This document shows, piece by piece, positions 1 to 8,887 of a DNA stretch of 64,000 bases (the stretch's first letter is position 1; every line of letters starts with the position of its first letter). Both the position numbers and the translations under genes were made by a program. The notes below the pieces were generated by a model that had not been told where the DNA came from, made no database searches, and saw only the letters and a list, made by a program, of their open reading frames with translations. The stretch comes from Sphingomonas sp. HMP6. Lineage in GTDB: Bacteria > Pseudomonadota > Alphaproteobacteria > Sphingomonadales > Sphingomonadaceae. The stretch lies in contig NZ_AP022672.1 in NCBI RefSeq assembly GCF_013374095.1, forward strand, positions 2,107,501 to 2,171,500, read 5' to 3'.

Positions 1-2375
1 CGGCACCGTTCCTGGCGGCAGGTTTCTATTACAAGACCTTCTTCGGCCCGCCATCGCGCTGGATGCTCTACGAAAAATTCATCCGTCGCGCAGCGGGCAT
101 GGGCAAGGCACCGACCGAAGCCGACCCGGACACCTATGAGCACCGCGCCGCCTTTTGCGATGTGCTGGTGGTCGGTGGCGGCATGGCGGGCATCGCCGCC
201 GCGCGCGACGCGCACGCGGCGGGAGAGCGCGTGTGGTTGGTCGAACAACACGACAGGCTGTGCGGCGTGGCCGAGGGCGTGCGCGTGCTCACCCGCACGA
301 CGGCGTCCGGCCTGTGGGACCACGGCTTTGCGACACTGGTCGAACGGCTGGTCGAACCCGGACAAACCCCCGCCCCCGGCCAGCCCGCCCAACGCCTGTG
401 GCACGTCCGCGCGAAGCGCATCGTGCTGGCGACCGGCGCGATCGAGCGGCCGCTGACCTTTGCCGGGAACGATCGCCCCGGCGTCATGCTGTCGCAGGCG
501 GTGCGCCGCTATATCGATCGCTTCCGGGTCCTGCCGGGCAAGCGCGTCGTCATCGCCACCAACAATGACGATGCCTATGCCACCGCCGACGCAGTCGCGG
601 CGGCGGGCGGCGAAGTCGTCGCGATCCTCGATTCCCGCGCATCGGGCCGTGCCACGCGTTTCCCGGTCTTCACCGATGCCGTGCCGCTTTCGACCAAGGG
701 TCGCACGCACCACCTCGCTTCGGTCGAGGCGCGGATCGGCGGGACAGCGCGCCGCTTCGAGGCCGATCTGCTCGCGGTGTCGGGTGGCTTCACGCCCGTC
801 GTCCATCTCCACAGCCAGGCCGGCGGAAAGCTTGACTGGCGCGAGGATCTGCAAGCCTTCGTGCCGGGTGCTTCCGCGCAAGCGGTGAGCAGCGTCGGCG
901 CGGCGGCGGGGGATATCCCGGCTGTCACGGCGACCGCCGCCGACCTGCCCGACCCGAAGCACAGCTTCATCGACTTCCAGAACGACGTCACCGCCGCTGA
1001 CATCGATCTCGCCTGGGCGGAGGGGTATCGCTCGGTCGAACATCTCAAACGGTACACCACGCTCGGCATGGCGACCGATCAGGGCAAGACGAGCAATATG
1101 GCGGCGCTCGCCCGGCTCGCCAGCGTTGCCGGGGTAACGATCCCGCAGGCCGGCCTGACGACCTTCCGTCCGCCTTTCACGCCGCTGACGCTCGGCACGC
1201 TGGCCGGGGGAGATGCAGGGGGCCATGCCGCACCCGCCCGCCGCCTCGCGCTCTACGACCGGCACCAAAGGCTGAACCCGCTATGGCAGCCGCTCGGACT
1301 GTGGCATCGCCCGCGCGCTTATCCGATCGGGGACGAGACGCTGCACGCCGCGGCGTTGCGCGAGGCGCGTGCGGTGCGCACCGCCGCCGGGATCGTCGAT
1401 GTCTCGACGCTCGCGAAGTTCGCGGTCACCGGTCCCGATGCCGCCGCCTTCCTCGAAATCGTCTGTGCGACCGGCGTGGCGAAGCTGGCGGTCGGGCGGG
1501 GCCGCTATACGTTCATGCTGCGCGAAGACGGCATGGTGATGGATGACGGCACCGTCTGGCGCATTGCCGAGACGCGCTATCTATTGACCAGCTCGACCGG
1601 CGGCGCGGACCGGATGGAAGCGCATCTGAGTTACGCACACCGAATCCTCGCGCCGCATCTGAAGGTATCGGTGGTCGCGCAGCAGGAACATTTCGCCGGC
1701 ATCGCGCTCGCCGGGCCGCTGTCGCGCGACATCCTCGCCGCGCTGACCGGCATCGATCCACCCGCGCACATGGGCGTCGCGCAGGCGGCGATTGCGGGGG
1801 TAGCCGTCCTGATCCTCGCGGCGAGCTATAGCGGCGAACGCGCGTTCGAAATCTATGCCGAGGGCCATTTGGCCGGTCCGGTGTGGGATGCACTGGAAGC
1901 CGCCACGCGGGCGGCCGGCGGCTATCCGTATGGGCTGGAGGCGTTGGAATTCCTGCGCATCGAAAAGGGCCATATCGTGGTGGGTGCCGAGGCCGATGGC
2001 CGCACCACGCCGCACGATTTGTCGCTCGAACGGATGCTGCGCAAGGCAGGCGGATACATCGGCGCGAGCGGCCTGACCCGCCCCGCGCTTGCCGCCGAGG
2101 ATCGGGCACAGTTGATCGGCCTGACCAGCGACACCCCGATCCCAGAGGGCGCGATGCTGATCGCGGCCGACGGCGCACCGGTCGACGGCCATGTCACCTC
2201 CGCCGCAGCGCGGGTAACCGGGAGTGGAGCAATCGCGCTGGGCTTGCTCGCGGGCGGACGGGCGCGGTCGGGCGCGGTGCTGCTCGCATCCTCCCCGACG
2301 CGCGGCAAGTCGGCCCGCGTGACGGTTACGGTACCGATCTTTTACGATTTGGAAGGCGCGCGCTACCGTGATTGA
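1..2375 (+). CDS. soxA: Sarcosine oxidase alpha subunit, 5'-truncated by window edge
   Basis: Large subunit of the heterotetrameric sarcosine oxidase, which oxidatively demethylates sarcosine to glycine, passing the methyl carbon to tetrahydrofolate and making H2O2. The frame is open from base 3, before the first ATG at 63; the upstream residues (FLAAGFYYKTFF then a Pro-rich turn) match the conserved interior of the family, so the true start lies left of the window. About 790 residues are visible of a usual 950-1000. A dinucleotide-binding fold with VVGGGMAGIAAA lies near residue 35 of the ATG-numbered part, a second FAD/NAD segment follows, and the last ~370 residues form a GcvT-like aminomethyltransferase domain that would hold folate. 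The stop overlaps the next gene by 8 bases, indicating an operon with soxG; soxB and soxD would be expected upstream, off-window. Confidence 0.93.
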   Translation, partial: APFLAAGFYYKTFFGPPSRWMLYEKFIRRAAGMGKAPTEADPDTYEHRAAFCDVLVVGGGMAGIAAARDAHAAGERVWLVEQHDRLCGVAEGVRVLTRTTASGLWDHGFATLVERLVEPGQTPAPGQPAQRLWHVRAKRIVLATGAIERPLTFAGNDRPGVMLSQAVRRYIDRFRVLPGKRVVIATNNDDAYATADAVAAAGGEVVAILDSRASGRATRFPVFTDAVPLSTKGRTHHLASVEARIGGTARRFEADLLAVSGGFTPVVHLHSQAGGKLDWREDLQAFVPGASAQAVSSVGAAAGDIPAVTATAADLPDPKHSFIDFQNDVTAADIDLAWAEGYRSVEHLKRYTTLGMATDQGKTSNMAALARLASVAGVTIPQAGLTTFRPPFTPLTLGTLAGGDAGGHAAPARRLALYDRHQRLNPLWQPLGLWHRPRAYPIGDETLHAAALREARAVRTAAGIVDVSTLAKFAVTGPDAAAFLEIVCATGVAKLAVGRGRYTFMLREDGMVMDDGTVWRIAETRYLLTSSTGGADRMEAHLSYAHRILAPHLKVSVVAQQEHFAGIALAGPLSRDILAALTGIDPPAHMGVAQAAIAGVAVLILAASYSGERAFEIYAEGHLAGPVWDALEAATRAAGGYPYGLEALEFLRIEKGHIVVGAEADGRTTPHDLSLERMLRKAGGYIGASGLTRPALAAEDRAQLIGLTSDTPIPEGAMLIAADGAPVDGHVTSAAARVTGSGAIALGLLAGGRARSGAVLLASSPTRGKSARVTVTVPIFYDLEGARYRD

Positions 2376-2823
2376 TGCACCCGTTGCCTTCACCATGGCA
2401 CCCGCCGGCGACGTGATCGCGCTCGACCTTTGGGACGCGGCCCCGCCCGAGACGGCGTCGGGCATGCGGATGCTGCAGGTCGAGCCGCGCCGGTGGTGGC
2501 TGATCGGTGCAAGCGCGCAAGGCGGTGCCCTTGCCGCGCTGGTCGGCCATACCGGCGCATTGACGCCAATCGGCGGCGGATTGACCCGGTCTGTCCTCAC
2601 CGGTGCGGGCTGGCGCCAACTCCTCACGATCAGCGGCTGCTTCGATGTCGAGGATCCGCGCTTCGGCGTGGGCAGGATCGCTGCCACGACGCTCCACCAC
2701 GTACCGGTGTGGATCGCGCCGACGGGTGACGAGACATGCGAGGTGTATCTTGCCAACAGCTACGCGGCTACGCTGAACGATCTGTGGTCGCGCTGCGTGA
2801 CCGGCCAAGGGGGGCCTTCATGA
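2368..2823 (+). CDS. soxG: Sarcosine oxidase gamma subunit
   Basis: Small structural subunit of heterotetrameric sarcosine oxidase, 151 residues. It starts with GTG inside the end of soxA (8-base overlap). It has the weakly conserved gamma-subunit pattern: the RMLQVEPRRWWLIG segment, a central ...SVLTGAGWRQLL...CFDV... stretch, and the terminal YLANSYAATLNDLW motif. Those last residues resemble the conserved FxRSYA.. end seen in SoxG proteins. The call rests on that pattern together with its position directly after soxA, since the family diverges quickly. Confidence 0.85.
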   Translation: MIDAPVAFTMAPAGDVIALDLWDAAPPETASGMRMLQVEPRRWWLIGASAQGGALAALVGHTGALTPIGGGLTRSVLTGAGWRQLLTISGCFDVEDPRFGVGRIAATTLHHVPVWIAPTGDETCEVYLANSYAATLNDLWSRCVTGQGGPS

Positions 2824-4124
2824 TGCCATCGCCTGCACCGCGCCTCGATTCTGCGCGCTGGTATGTCGTGCTGGTGCTCGGACTCGTCTATGCCGTCAAC
2901 ATCGCCGATCGCTATGTCGTGGCGACAGTGCTGGAGCCGATCCGCAAGGAATTCGGGCTGAGCGATTCGGGCGTTGCATGGCTTACCGGGGTGACGCTCG
3001 CTTTCTTCTACATTTCGGTCGGGCTGCCGATTGCCAAGTTGGCCGACCGTTCGAACCGGCGGAACATCGTCGCCGCCGCGATGATCCTGTGGTCGGCGAT
3101 GACCGCGCTGCTCGGCTTTACCCAGAATTACTGGCAATTCCTGCTCGCCCGCATTGGGGTGGGCGTTGGCGAAGCCGGCGGTACGCCGCCTTCCACTTCG
3201 ATCATCGCAGACAATTTCCCGCGCGGGCGGCGCGCCTATGCGCTCACCGTCTATGCGCTCGGCCTGCCGCTCGGCGCGTGGATGGGGTCGAGCCTGGCGG
3301 GCGCGATCGTCGAGTATTTCCATAGCTGGCGCGCCGCCTTCATCGCGCTCGGCGTGCCCGGCGTCGTGTTCGGCGTGCTGATCCTGCTGACTGTGCGCGA
3401 GCCGGTGCGCGGCCGCTTCGAACTGGTGACCGAGGATAGTGCGCCGACCGCCACCTTCACCGAAACGTGCCGCTACATGTGGTCGACGCGCTCGGCGTGG
3501 CACATTAACGCGGCGGGAACGGTCATCTGCCTGTGGGGCTGGGGTCTATTGTGGTGGACGCAGACCTATCTCGAACGCGAATATGGCCTGTCCACGGCGC
3601 AGGCAGGTGCGCGGCTCGGCACGATCTATTTCTGGGCGGGCAGCGGCGCGACGATCGCGACCGGCCTGATTCTCGCGATGCCGCAAATGCAGGATGCCAA
3701 GCGCGTCGCGTGGCTGCTGAGCGGGCTGGTGCTGCTGTCGACGATTCCGTCCTTCATCGCCTATTACACCCATTCGCTGACAATCGCGACGGCGATGCTG
3801 TGGCTCGTGGTGCCGACCGCCTATCTCTATGTTGGGCCGACGATGGCGCTGCTGCTCAATTTCCTGCCGCCGACGATGCGCGCGCAAGGGATGGCGATCA
3901 GCTTGCTCACCGCCAACGTTGCTAATCTGATCATCGCGCCGACCGCCGTCGGCTGGATCAGCGACACGCTCGCTGGCCCGCTCGGCAGCAATGCGGAATC
4001 GCTGCGCTATGCGCTGATGGCGCTGTCGCTGACGGGTTTCTGGGCGGCCTATCATTACTGGACGGCGGTGCGGACCTTCGCGGCGGACGATGCGCGCGTG
4101 CAGATGGTCGGCGCGGCGGCGTGA
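2820..4124 (+). CDS. MFS transporter, Spinster-like
   Basis: Predicted 12-helix major facilitator of 434 residues. I place the start at ATG 2820, which overlaps the soxG stop as ATGA; an earlier ATG at 2736 lies deep in soxG and adds only non-hydrophobic residues. After a short cytosolic N-terminus the first helix ([18 protein letters not shown]) carries the Asp-Arg pair typical of this group. The loop 2-3 signature [17 protein letters not shown] is a variant of the MFS G-x-x-x-D-R-x-x-R-R motif. Translational coupling to soxG suggests it brings in an N-methylated substrate such as sarcosine or a betaine breakdown product; the substrate itself is an inference from context only. Confidence 0.85.
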   Translation: MMPSPAPRLDSARWYVVLVLGLVYAVNIADRYVVATVLEPIRKEFGLSDSGVAWLTGVTLAFFYISVGLPIAKLADRSNRRNIVAAAMILWSAMTALLGFTQNYWQFLLARIGVGVGEAGGTPPSTSIIADNFPRGRRAYALTVYALGLPLGAWMGSSLAGAIVEYFHSWRAAFIALGVPGVVFGVLILLTVREPVRGRFELVTEDSAPTATFTETCRYMWSTRSAWHINAAGTVICLWGWGLLWWTQTYLEREYGLSTAQAGARLGTIYFWAGSGATIATGLILAMPQMQDAKRVAWLLSGLVLLSTIPSFIAYYTHSLTIATAMLWLVVPTAYLYVGPTMALLLNFLPPTMRAQGMAISLLTANVANLIIAPTAVGWISDTLAGPLGSNAESLRYALMALSLTGFWAAYHYWTAVRTFAADDARVQMVGAAA

Positions 4125-4138
4125 GGCTTGGAGACCCG

Positions 4139-4999
4139 ATGACCCCACAGCCCTTCATCCTGACCCTGTCGTGCGAGGATCGCCCCGGCATCGTCGCAGC
4201 GGTGTCGGCGCACATCTTCGTGTGCCACGGCAACATCACCGATTCGAGCCAATATAACGATGCGGATTCGGGCCGATTTTTCCTGCGCACCGCCTTTGCG
4301 ATCCCCGCCGATGGCGACCCCGCAACGCTGCGCGCCGGGTTCGACAGTCTCGCCAGCCGTTACGGGATGACGCTGTCGCTGCGCCCGGCCGATGCGCGGC
4401 AGAAGGTGCTGATCCTGGTGTCGAAGTTCGACCATTGCCTGGTCGACCTGCTCTATCGCCGCCGCATTGGTGAACTCGACATGGAGGTGGTCGGGATCAT
4501 TTCGAACCACCCGGCCGAGCATTTCGGCAAGCTCGATTTGGCCGACATCCCCTTCCACCATCTGCCGATCACGCCCGCGACCAAGGCCGCGCAGGAGGCC
4601 CGGATCTGGGCGATCCATCAGGACAGCGGTACCGACCTCGTCGTGCTCGCGCGCTATATGCAGATCCTGTCGGACGATCTCTCGGCCAAATTCGCGCATC
4701 GCTGCATCAATATCCACCACAGCTTCCTGCCCGGCTTCAAGGGCGCGAAACCCTATCATCAGGCGCATGCGCGCGGGGTGAAGGTGATCGGCGCGACCGC
4801 CCATTATGTCACCGGCGATCTCGACGAAGGCCCGATCATCGAGCAGGATGTCGAACGCATCAGCCATGCCGACACGGCCGAGGATCTGGTGCGCAAGGGG
4901 CGCGATATCGAGCGGCGCGTGCTGTCGCGCGCGGTCGGGCTGCATTTGAGCGGGCGGGTGCTGGCGAATGGTGCACGGACGATCGTGTTCCGCGATTGA
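4139..4999 (+). CDS. purU: Formyltetrahydrofolate deformylase
   Basis: Hydrolyses 10-formyl-THF to formate and THF. From ATG 4139 it is 286 residues, the normal size; this start has a GGAG seven bases upstream, while the GTG at 4121 would overlap the MFS stop and add six residues. Residues ~4-80 are an ACT-type regulatory domain ([18 protein letters not shown]). The rest is the formyltransferase fold, with the catalytic-region [16 protein letters not shown] loop and the [13 protein letters not shown] segment. Placement right after sarcosine oxidase fits: demethylation charges THF with C1 units, and PurU recycles free THF after oxidation of methylene-THF to formyl-THF. Confidence 0.95.
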   Translation: MTPQPFILTLSCEDRPGIVAAVSAHIFVCHGNITDSSQYNDADSGRFFLRTAFAIPADGDPATLRAGFDSLASRYGMTLSLRPADARQKVLILVSKFDHCLVDLLYRRRIGELDMEVVGIISNHPAEHFGKLDLADIPFHHLPITPATKAAQEARIWAIHQDSGTDLVVLARYMQILSDDLSAKFAHRCINIHHSFLPGFKGAKPYHQAHARGVKVIGATAHYVTGDLDEGPIIEQDVERISHADTAEDLVRKGRDIERRVLSRAVGLHLSGRVLANGARTIVFRD

Positions 5000-5009
5000 A
5001 GGATTGCCG

Positions 5010-6149
5010 ATGATTGCCGCGTCGCTCCTGCTCGCCGCCGCCGCGCCTGCGCAGCCGGCCTATCGTGACATGGCGAACTGGCTGTGCCGCCCCGGTCGTG
5101 TCGATGCCTGCAGCGGCGACATCGCCGCGACGATCGTTACGCCCGATGGCGTGCACGTGCGCGAGCCCCGTCTGCGGCACACACCGCCGAAGGTCGACTG
5201 TTTCTACGTCTATCCGACCACGTCGATGGACCCCGCCCCGCTCAGCGACATGATCGCAGGCGATGGCGAAACCGGGATGGCGGCATCGCAGGCAGCACCC
5301 TTTCGCAGCGTCTGCCGCGTGTTCGCGCCGCTCTATCGTCAAGTCACGCTGCCAGCGCTGCGCGCCGCGATGCGCACTGGGAAACGCCTGTCTGCGGCCG
5401 ATTTCGAGACGCCCTATGCCGATGTCCGTGCCGCCTTTCGCGACTATCTGGCGCGCGACAATCGCGGGCGGCCGTTCGCGCTGATCGGCCATAGCCAAGG
5501 CTCGGCGCTGCTGAAGCGGCTGGTGATGGAGGAGATCGACGGAAAGCCAGTGCAGCGCCGGATGCTCTCTGCAATCCTGCCCGGCACGGCAGTGCTAGTC
5601 CCGCGCGGGCGCGATGTGGGCGGCGATCTGAAATCCGTGCCGCTGTGTCGGGCAGCGTCGCAGACTGGCTGCGTCGTCACCTGGGCGAGCTACCGCGACA
5701 CCAATCCGCCACCCGCCAATGCCTTGTTCGGTCGCGCGGCGGCGGGGACGGGCGACCTCGTTGCAGGCTGCACGAACCCCGCGCGGCTGGCGGGCGGCTC
5801 TGCGCCGCTCGATCCGCTGCTCGGTTTTCCGTGGTGGCAGGGCGGTGTGGCGCAGTTCAAGCAACCGGCGATTTGGACCGCGCTGGGCAAGCCGGTCGGC
5901 ACGCGTTTCGTGCGGATGCCGGGGCTGCTGTCGGGCGAATGCGTCGAGCGTGGCGGGTTCCGCTATCTGGCAGTGCGCGTCAATCCGGTCGCCGCGACCG
6001 ATCTGACCGCGGCCACCGTCGGCCCCGACACGGTCGGCGACACCGCTTATCCCGATTGGGGCTTCCACGTCGTCGACATCGCGATCGTCGAGCGCGACCT
6101 GATCCGGCTGGTCGCGCGCCAGAGTGCTGCCTGGCACATAAGAAAATAG
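5010..6149 (+). CDS. Secreted DUF3089 family alpha/beta hydrolase
   Basis: Predicted exported hydrolase of 379 residues from ATG 5010. That start begins a clean signal peptide (MIAASLLLAAAAPAQPA); an upstream frame extension to 4968 lies inside purU. A cysteine-containing segment follows (NWLCRPGRVDACSGD). The nucleophile elbow GHSQGS around residue 156 is the Ser of an alpha/beta hydrolase. FYVYPTTSMD and CRVFAPLYRQ are the usual DUF3089 signatures. Members of this family are lipase- or lysophospholipase-like but mostly untested, so the substrate is unknown. It sits 10 bases after purU and could be cotranscribed with the sarcosine operon; the functional link is unclear. Confidence 0.85.
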   Translation: MIAASLLLAAAAPAQPAYRDMANWLCRPGRVDACSGDIAATIVTPDGVHVREPRLRHTPPKVDCFYVYPTTSMDPAPLSDMIAGDGETGMAASQAAPFRSVCRVFAPLYRQVTLPALRAAMRTGKRLSAADFETPYADVRAAFRDYLARDNRGRPFALIGHSQGSALLKRLVMEEIDGKPVQRRMLSAILPGTAVLVPRGRDVGGDLKSVPLCRAASQTGCVVTWASYRDTNPPPANALFGRAAAGTGDLVAGCTNPARLAGGSAPLDPLLGFPWWQGGVAQFKQPAIWTALGKPVGTRFVRMPGLLSGECVERGGFRYLAVRVNPVAATDLTAATVGPDTVGDTAYPDWGFHVVDIAIVERDLIRLVARQSAAWHIRK

Positions 6150-6196
6150 GGGACGGTCGCCCGCCCCCCATCTTCATTTCACCGGTTTCGCTACGG

Positions 6197-8719
6197 TCAG
6201 AATATGACCTTCGCGCGCAGGCCGATCGTGCGCGGACGCGCCAGCGTGTTGCGGCTGCCCGCCTGATAGACCTGATAATAGGTCGCGCGCGCGATGTTGG
6301 TCACCGTCACGCCATTGGCGAGATTATTGCCGTACACGCCGAGTTCGAAATTGCCGATGTTGTAGGTCGCCGATGCGCTGAGATTGTGCGATTCGGGGAT
6401 GACGGCGAAGGTCTGGCTCGGCCCGGTCGCAGTCAACTTGCCCGCGACCAGCGACGTGGTGAAGTTGTTGAAATTCGTGTTCTGCGACGATTGATATTGA
6501 TACCCGAGCTGCAGATGCATCTCACCCGAGCCGACCGTTCGATCATAGAACGCCTGGAAATTGGCGGTATATTTCGGATAATACGGCGTACGGTCGCCAT
6601 TGAACGCGCCGACCGTCGGGATGTCGCCATTCGCCGTCGAATCGTTGACCGATCCGGCGAACGACAACGTCAGTTCGGGCGTCGCCTTGACGGTTGTTTC
6701 GATTTCGAGCCCTTTGCTGGTGATCTTGCCCTTGTTATCGGTGAAGAAATACGAGCAGTTGAGCCGCAGCCGCGACTGCACGTCCGACCAGTCGATATAA
6801 TAAGCACTGGCGTTGAGCGTGATACGGCCGCCGGCAAGCTTCGCTTTCTCGCCGATCGTATAGTTCCACAATTTGTCGGGGCCAAAGGTCAGCGGCGCTG
6901 TATTGTAGCCATAGGAAGCGAGTTGATTGGTACATTGTTGGGCAAGATTAGGATTGCCGCCAGCCGGGACCGGCGTGAAATCGAGTGGCACGGGTTGATT
7001 ACCGCCCCCGTAGCGGAACCCCTTCGCAACTTCGCCATAGATCAGGAAATCATCGTTGACCTTGTATGAGATGTTGCCGCGAGGATTGAAGCCGTTCGAT
7101 TTGAGCGTCGCATTGGTTGTCAAAGGCTTGTTATTGATAACGCCATAGACACCACCCGAATATAGATAGTATTTTTCCTTGAAATTAAAGTAGCGCACGC
7201 CTCCCGTCAGATCGAGCCGGTCGGTGACATGCCACGTCCCGTCGGCATAGGCCGCGAACTGATGCTCGTTGACGTCCTGTAAGCCCGAGTAGATGTCATT
7301 CGGCTGAAATGCGCCGTCCACCGTTTGCGAGTTATACAGGCCACCCGGCACGTTGAACGGGCCGTAGAAATAATTCATGTACGACAGCGTATCGAAGCCC
7401 GGCACCGGGATGTCCTGCCGCAAATGGCGGTCCTGCTGTTCGTAGAACACGCCGACCGTCCATTTCAGCGGGCCGCCGCTCTTCGAAACGAGCCGCGCCT
7501 CGCCCATGTAATCCTTGAGCTTCTGGTCGATCTGGTAATATTCCGCCGGCAGCGAGCGGGCGAGCGCGTCACTATAGGCGGTCGGGGCCTCGAACAGCGG
7601 ATATTTGTTGGTCTGCGGCGTCAGCGCCGAGCCATAATCCTGGAAGAAATAGCCGATCTGCGGCTCGACCGATGCATCGAAGCCGATCGCGCGATCGGTA
7701 TAGGCACCCGTCACGATCAGATTGGCGAAGCCCGCATCATAATCCGCGCCGAGCTGATACAGGCGGAAGCGGTCATCGGTACCCTCCGGCGCGTTGGTCA
7801 AAATTGTATACGGCGCAAGACCGCTGAACGCGGTGTTCAGCCCGCGCGCGATGCTGCGTTCATAGGTGATGCTGCCATCGATTGTCAGATCGGGGCTCGG
7901 CGTCCAGCGCACCGCGACACGACCCTGATAGGTGTTGTTGCTGTTGGCGTTCTGCTTGTTGCGCAGGCCGATATTGTCGATGAAGCCGCCATCGCGCCCG
8001 ACATAGAAATTCGCGCGCACGGCGAGCGTGTCGGACACGATCGGCAGGTTGATCATGCCGCGGATGTTATAACTCGCGGCACCATGTTCGGTCGTCGCCA
8101 CCCCCGCTTCGGCGGTTCCGAAGGTCTTTGTCAGGCTGGGCTTGGCGGTGACGAAGCGGATCGTGCCCGCCATCGATCCGGCACCGAACAGCGTGCCCTG
8201 CGGCCCGCGCAGGATTTCGACGCGTTCCAGATCATAGACCTTCAGGTCGGGCGTCTGGCCCTGCAGCGAGATCGGCGTATCATCGAGATAGACCGCGACG
8301 AGGCTGCGATCCGACGTATCGGACGAGGCATAGCCGCCGGTCGAAAGGCCGCGCATGTTGAACTTGTTGAAGCCCGGCGCACCCTCGGTGATCGACAACG
8401 AGGGGGTGAATTTGGCGAGGTCGGACAGATTGCCTTGGCCCGATTTGGTGATCTGGTCGATGTTCACGACCGAAATCGGGATCGCCACTTTCTGCAGCGA
8501 CTCCGCACCCGAGCGGTTGGCGGTGACGACGATGTCGGTCAGTTCGTCCTTCGAGGGTTCTGCCGGTGCGACCTGAGTTGCCGCAGCGGGTGCCGCGGGA
8601 TCGGGGGCGGCGAAGGCGGCGCTCGGTGCGATGAGCGCCAGGCTGGCACCCGAGGCCAGCAACATGGCCAGCATTGGCGTGCGGCGACCGAAACACGCGG
8701 TCTGGTGGTGTGAAATCAT
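6197..8719 (-). CDS. TonB-dependent outer-membrane receptor
   Basis: Outer-membrane beta-barrel importer of 840 residues. The N-terminus is a signal peptide ending near AFAA. It is followed by a low-complexity Pro/Ala linker and the plug domain starting at DIVVTANRSGAESLQKV. The plug contains the LERVEILRGPQGTLFG motif near residue 170, diagnostic of this family. The C-terminus ends in Phe (LRAKVIF), the barrel-assembly signal. It belongs to the large ligand-uncertain receptors common in sphingomonads, not an obvious siderophore or B12 type. It follows the sulfotransferase gene on the same strand after 168 bases, and a CocE-type hydrolase lies just beyond, so a peptide, ester or sulfated substrate is possible but unproven. 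Confidence 0.95.
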   Translation of the reverse strand: MISHHQTACFGRRTPMLAMLLASGASLALIAPSAAFAAPDPAAPAAATQVAPAEPSKDELTDIVVTANRSGAESLQKVAIPISVVNIDQITKSGQGNLSDLAKFTPSLSITEGAPGFNKFNMRGLSTGGYASSDTSDRSLVAVYLDDTPISLQGQTPDLKVYDLERVEILRGPQGTLFGAGSMAGTIRFVTAKPSLTKTFGTAEAGVATTEHGAASYNIRGMINLPIVSDTLAVRANFYVGRDGGFIDNIGLRNKQNANSNNTYQGRVAVRWTPSPDLTIDGSITYERSIARGLNTAFSGLAPYTILTNAPEGTDDRFRLYQLGADYDAGFANLIVTGAYTDRAIGFDASVEPQIGYFFQDYGSALTPQTNKYPLFEAPTAYSDALARSLPAEYYQIDQKLKDYMGEARLVSKSGGPLKWTVGVFYEQQDRHLRQDIPVPGFDTLSYMNYFYGPFNVPGGLYNSQTVDGAFQPNDIYSGLQDVNEHQFAAYADGTWHVTDRLDLTGGVRYFNFKEKYYLYSGGVYGVINNKPLTTNATLKSNGFNPRGNISYKVNDDFLIYGEVAKGFRYGGGNQPVPLDFTPVPAGGNPNLAQQCTNQLASYGYNTAPLTFGPDKLWNYTIGEKAKLAGGRITLNASAYYIDWSDVQSRLRLNCSYFFTDNKGKITSKGLEIETTVKATPELTLSFAGSVNDSTANGDIPTVGAFNGDRTPYYPKYTANFQAFYDRTVGSGEMHLQLGYQYQSSQNTNFNNFTTSLVAGKLTATGPSQTFAVIPESHNLSASATYNIGNFELGVYGNNLANGVTVTNIARATYYQVYQAGSRNTLARPRTIGLRAKVIF

Positions 8720-8887
8720 GCTGAATCCCCCTTGTCGAACAGTCTCGTCATATCGTCATTACGCCGCTCGGGGCTGCGTGGCTCCCGCGCTGACGAACGA
8801 TTGGAGGCACCCCCCAATTGCGGAGGCTCATCCCATTCTTGGCAAGCGCAAAGCAAAATTACTGGATAGGGGCATCCAATATTGCGA

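Noticed and set aside
7325..8713. Long open frame opposite the TonB receptor (462 codons)
   Set aside because: Arg/Ile-rich with no domain; a high-GC shadow of the receptor on the other strand.
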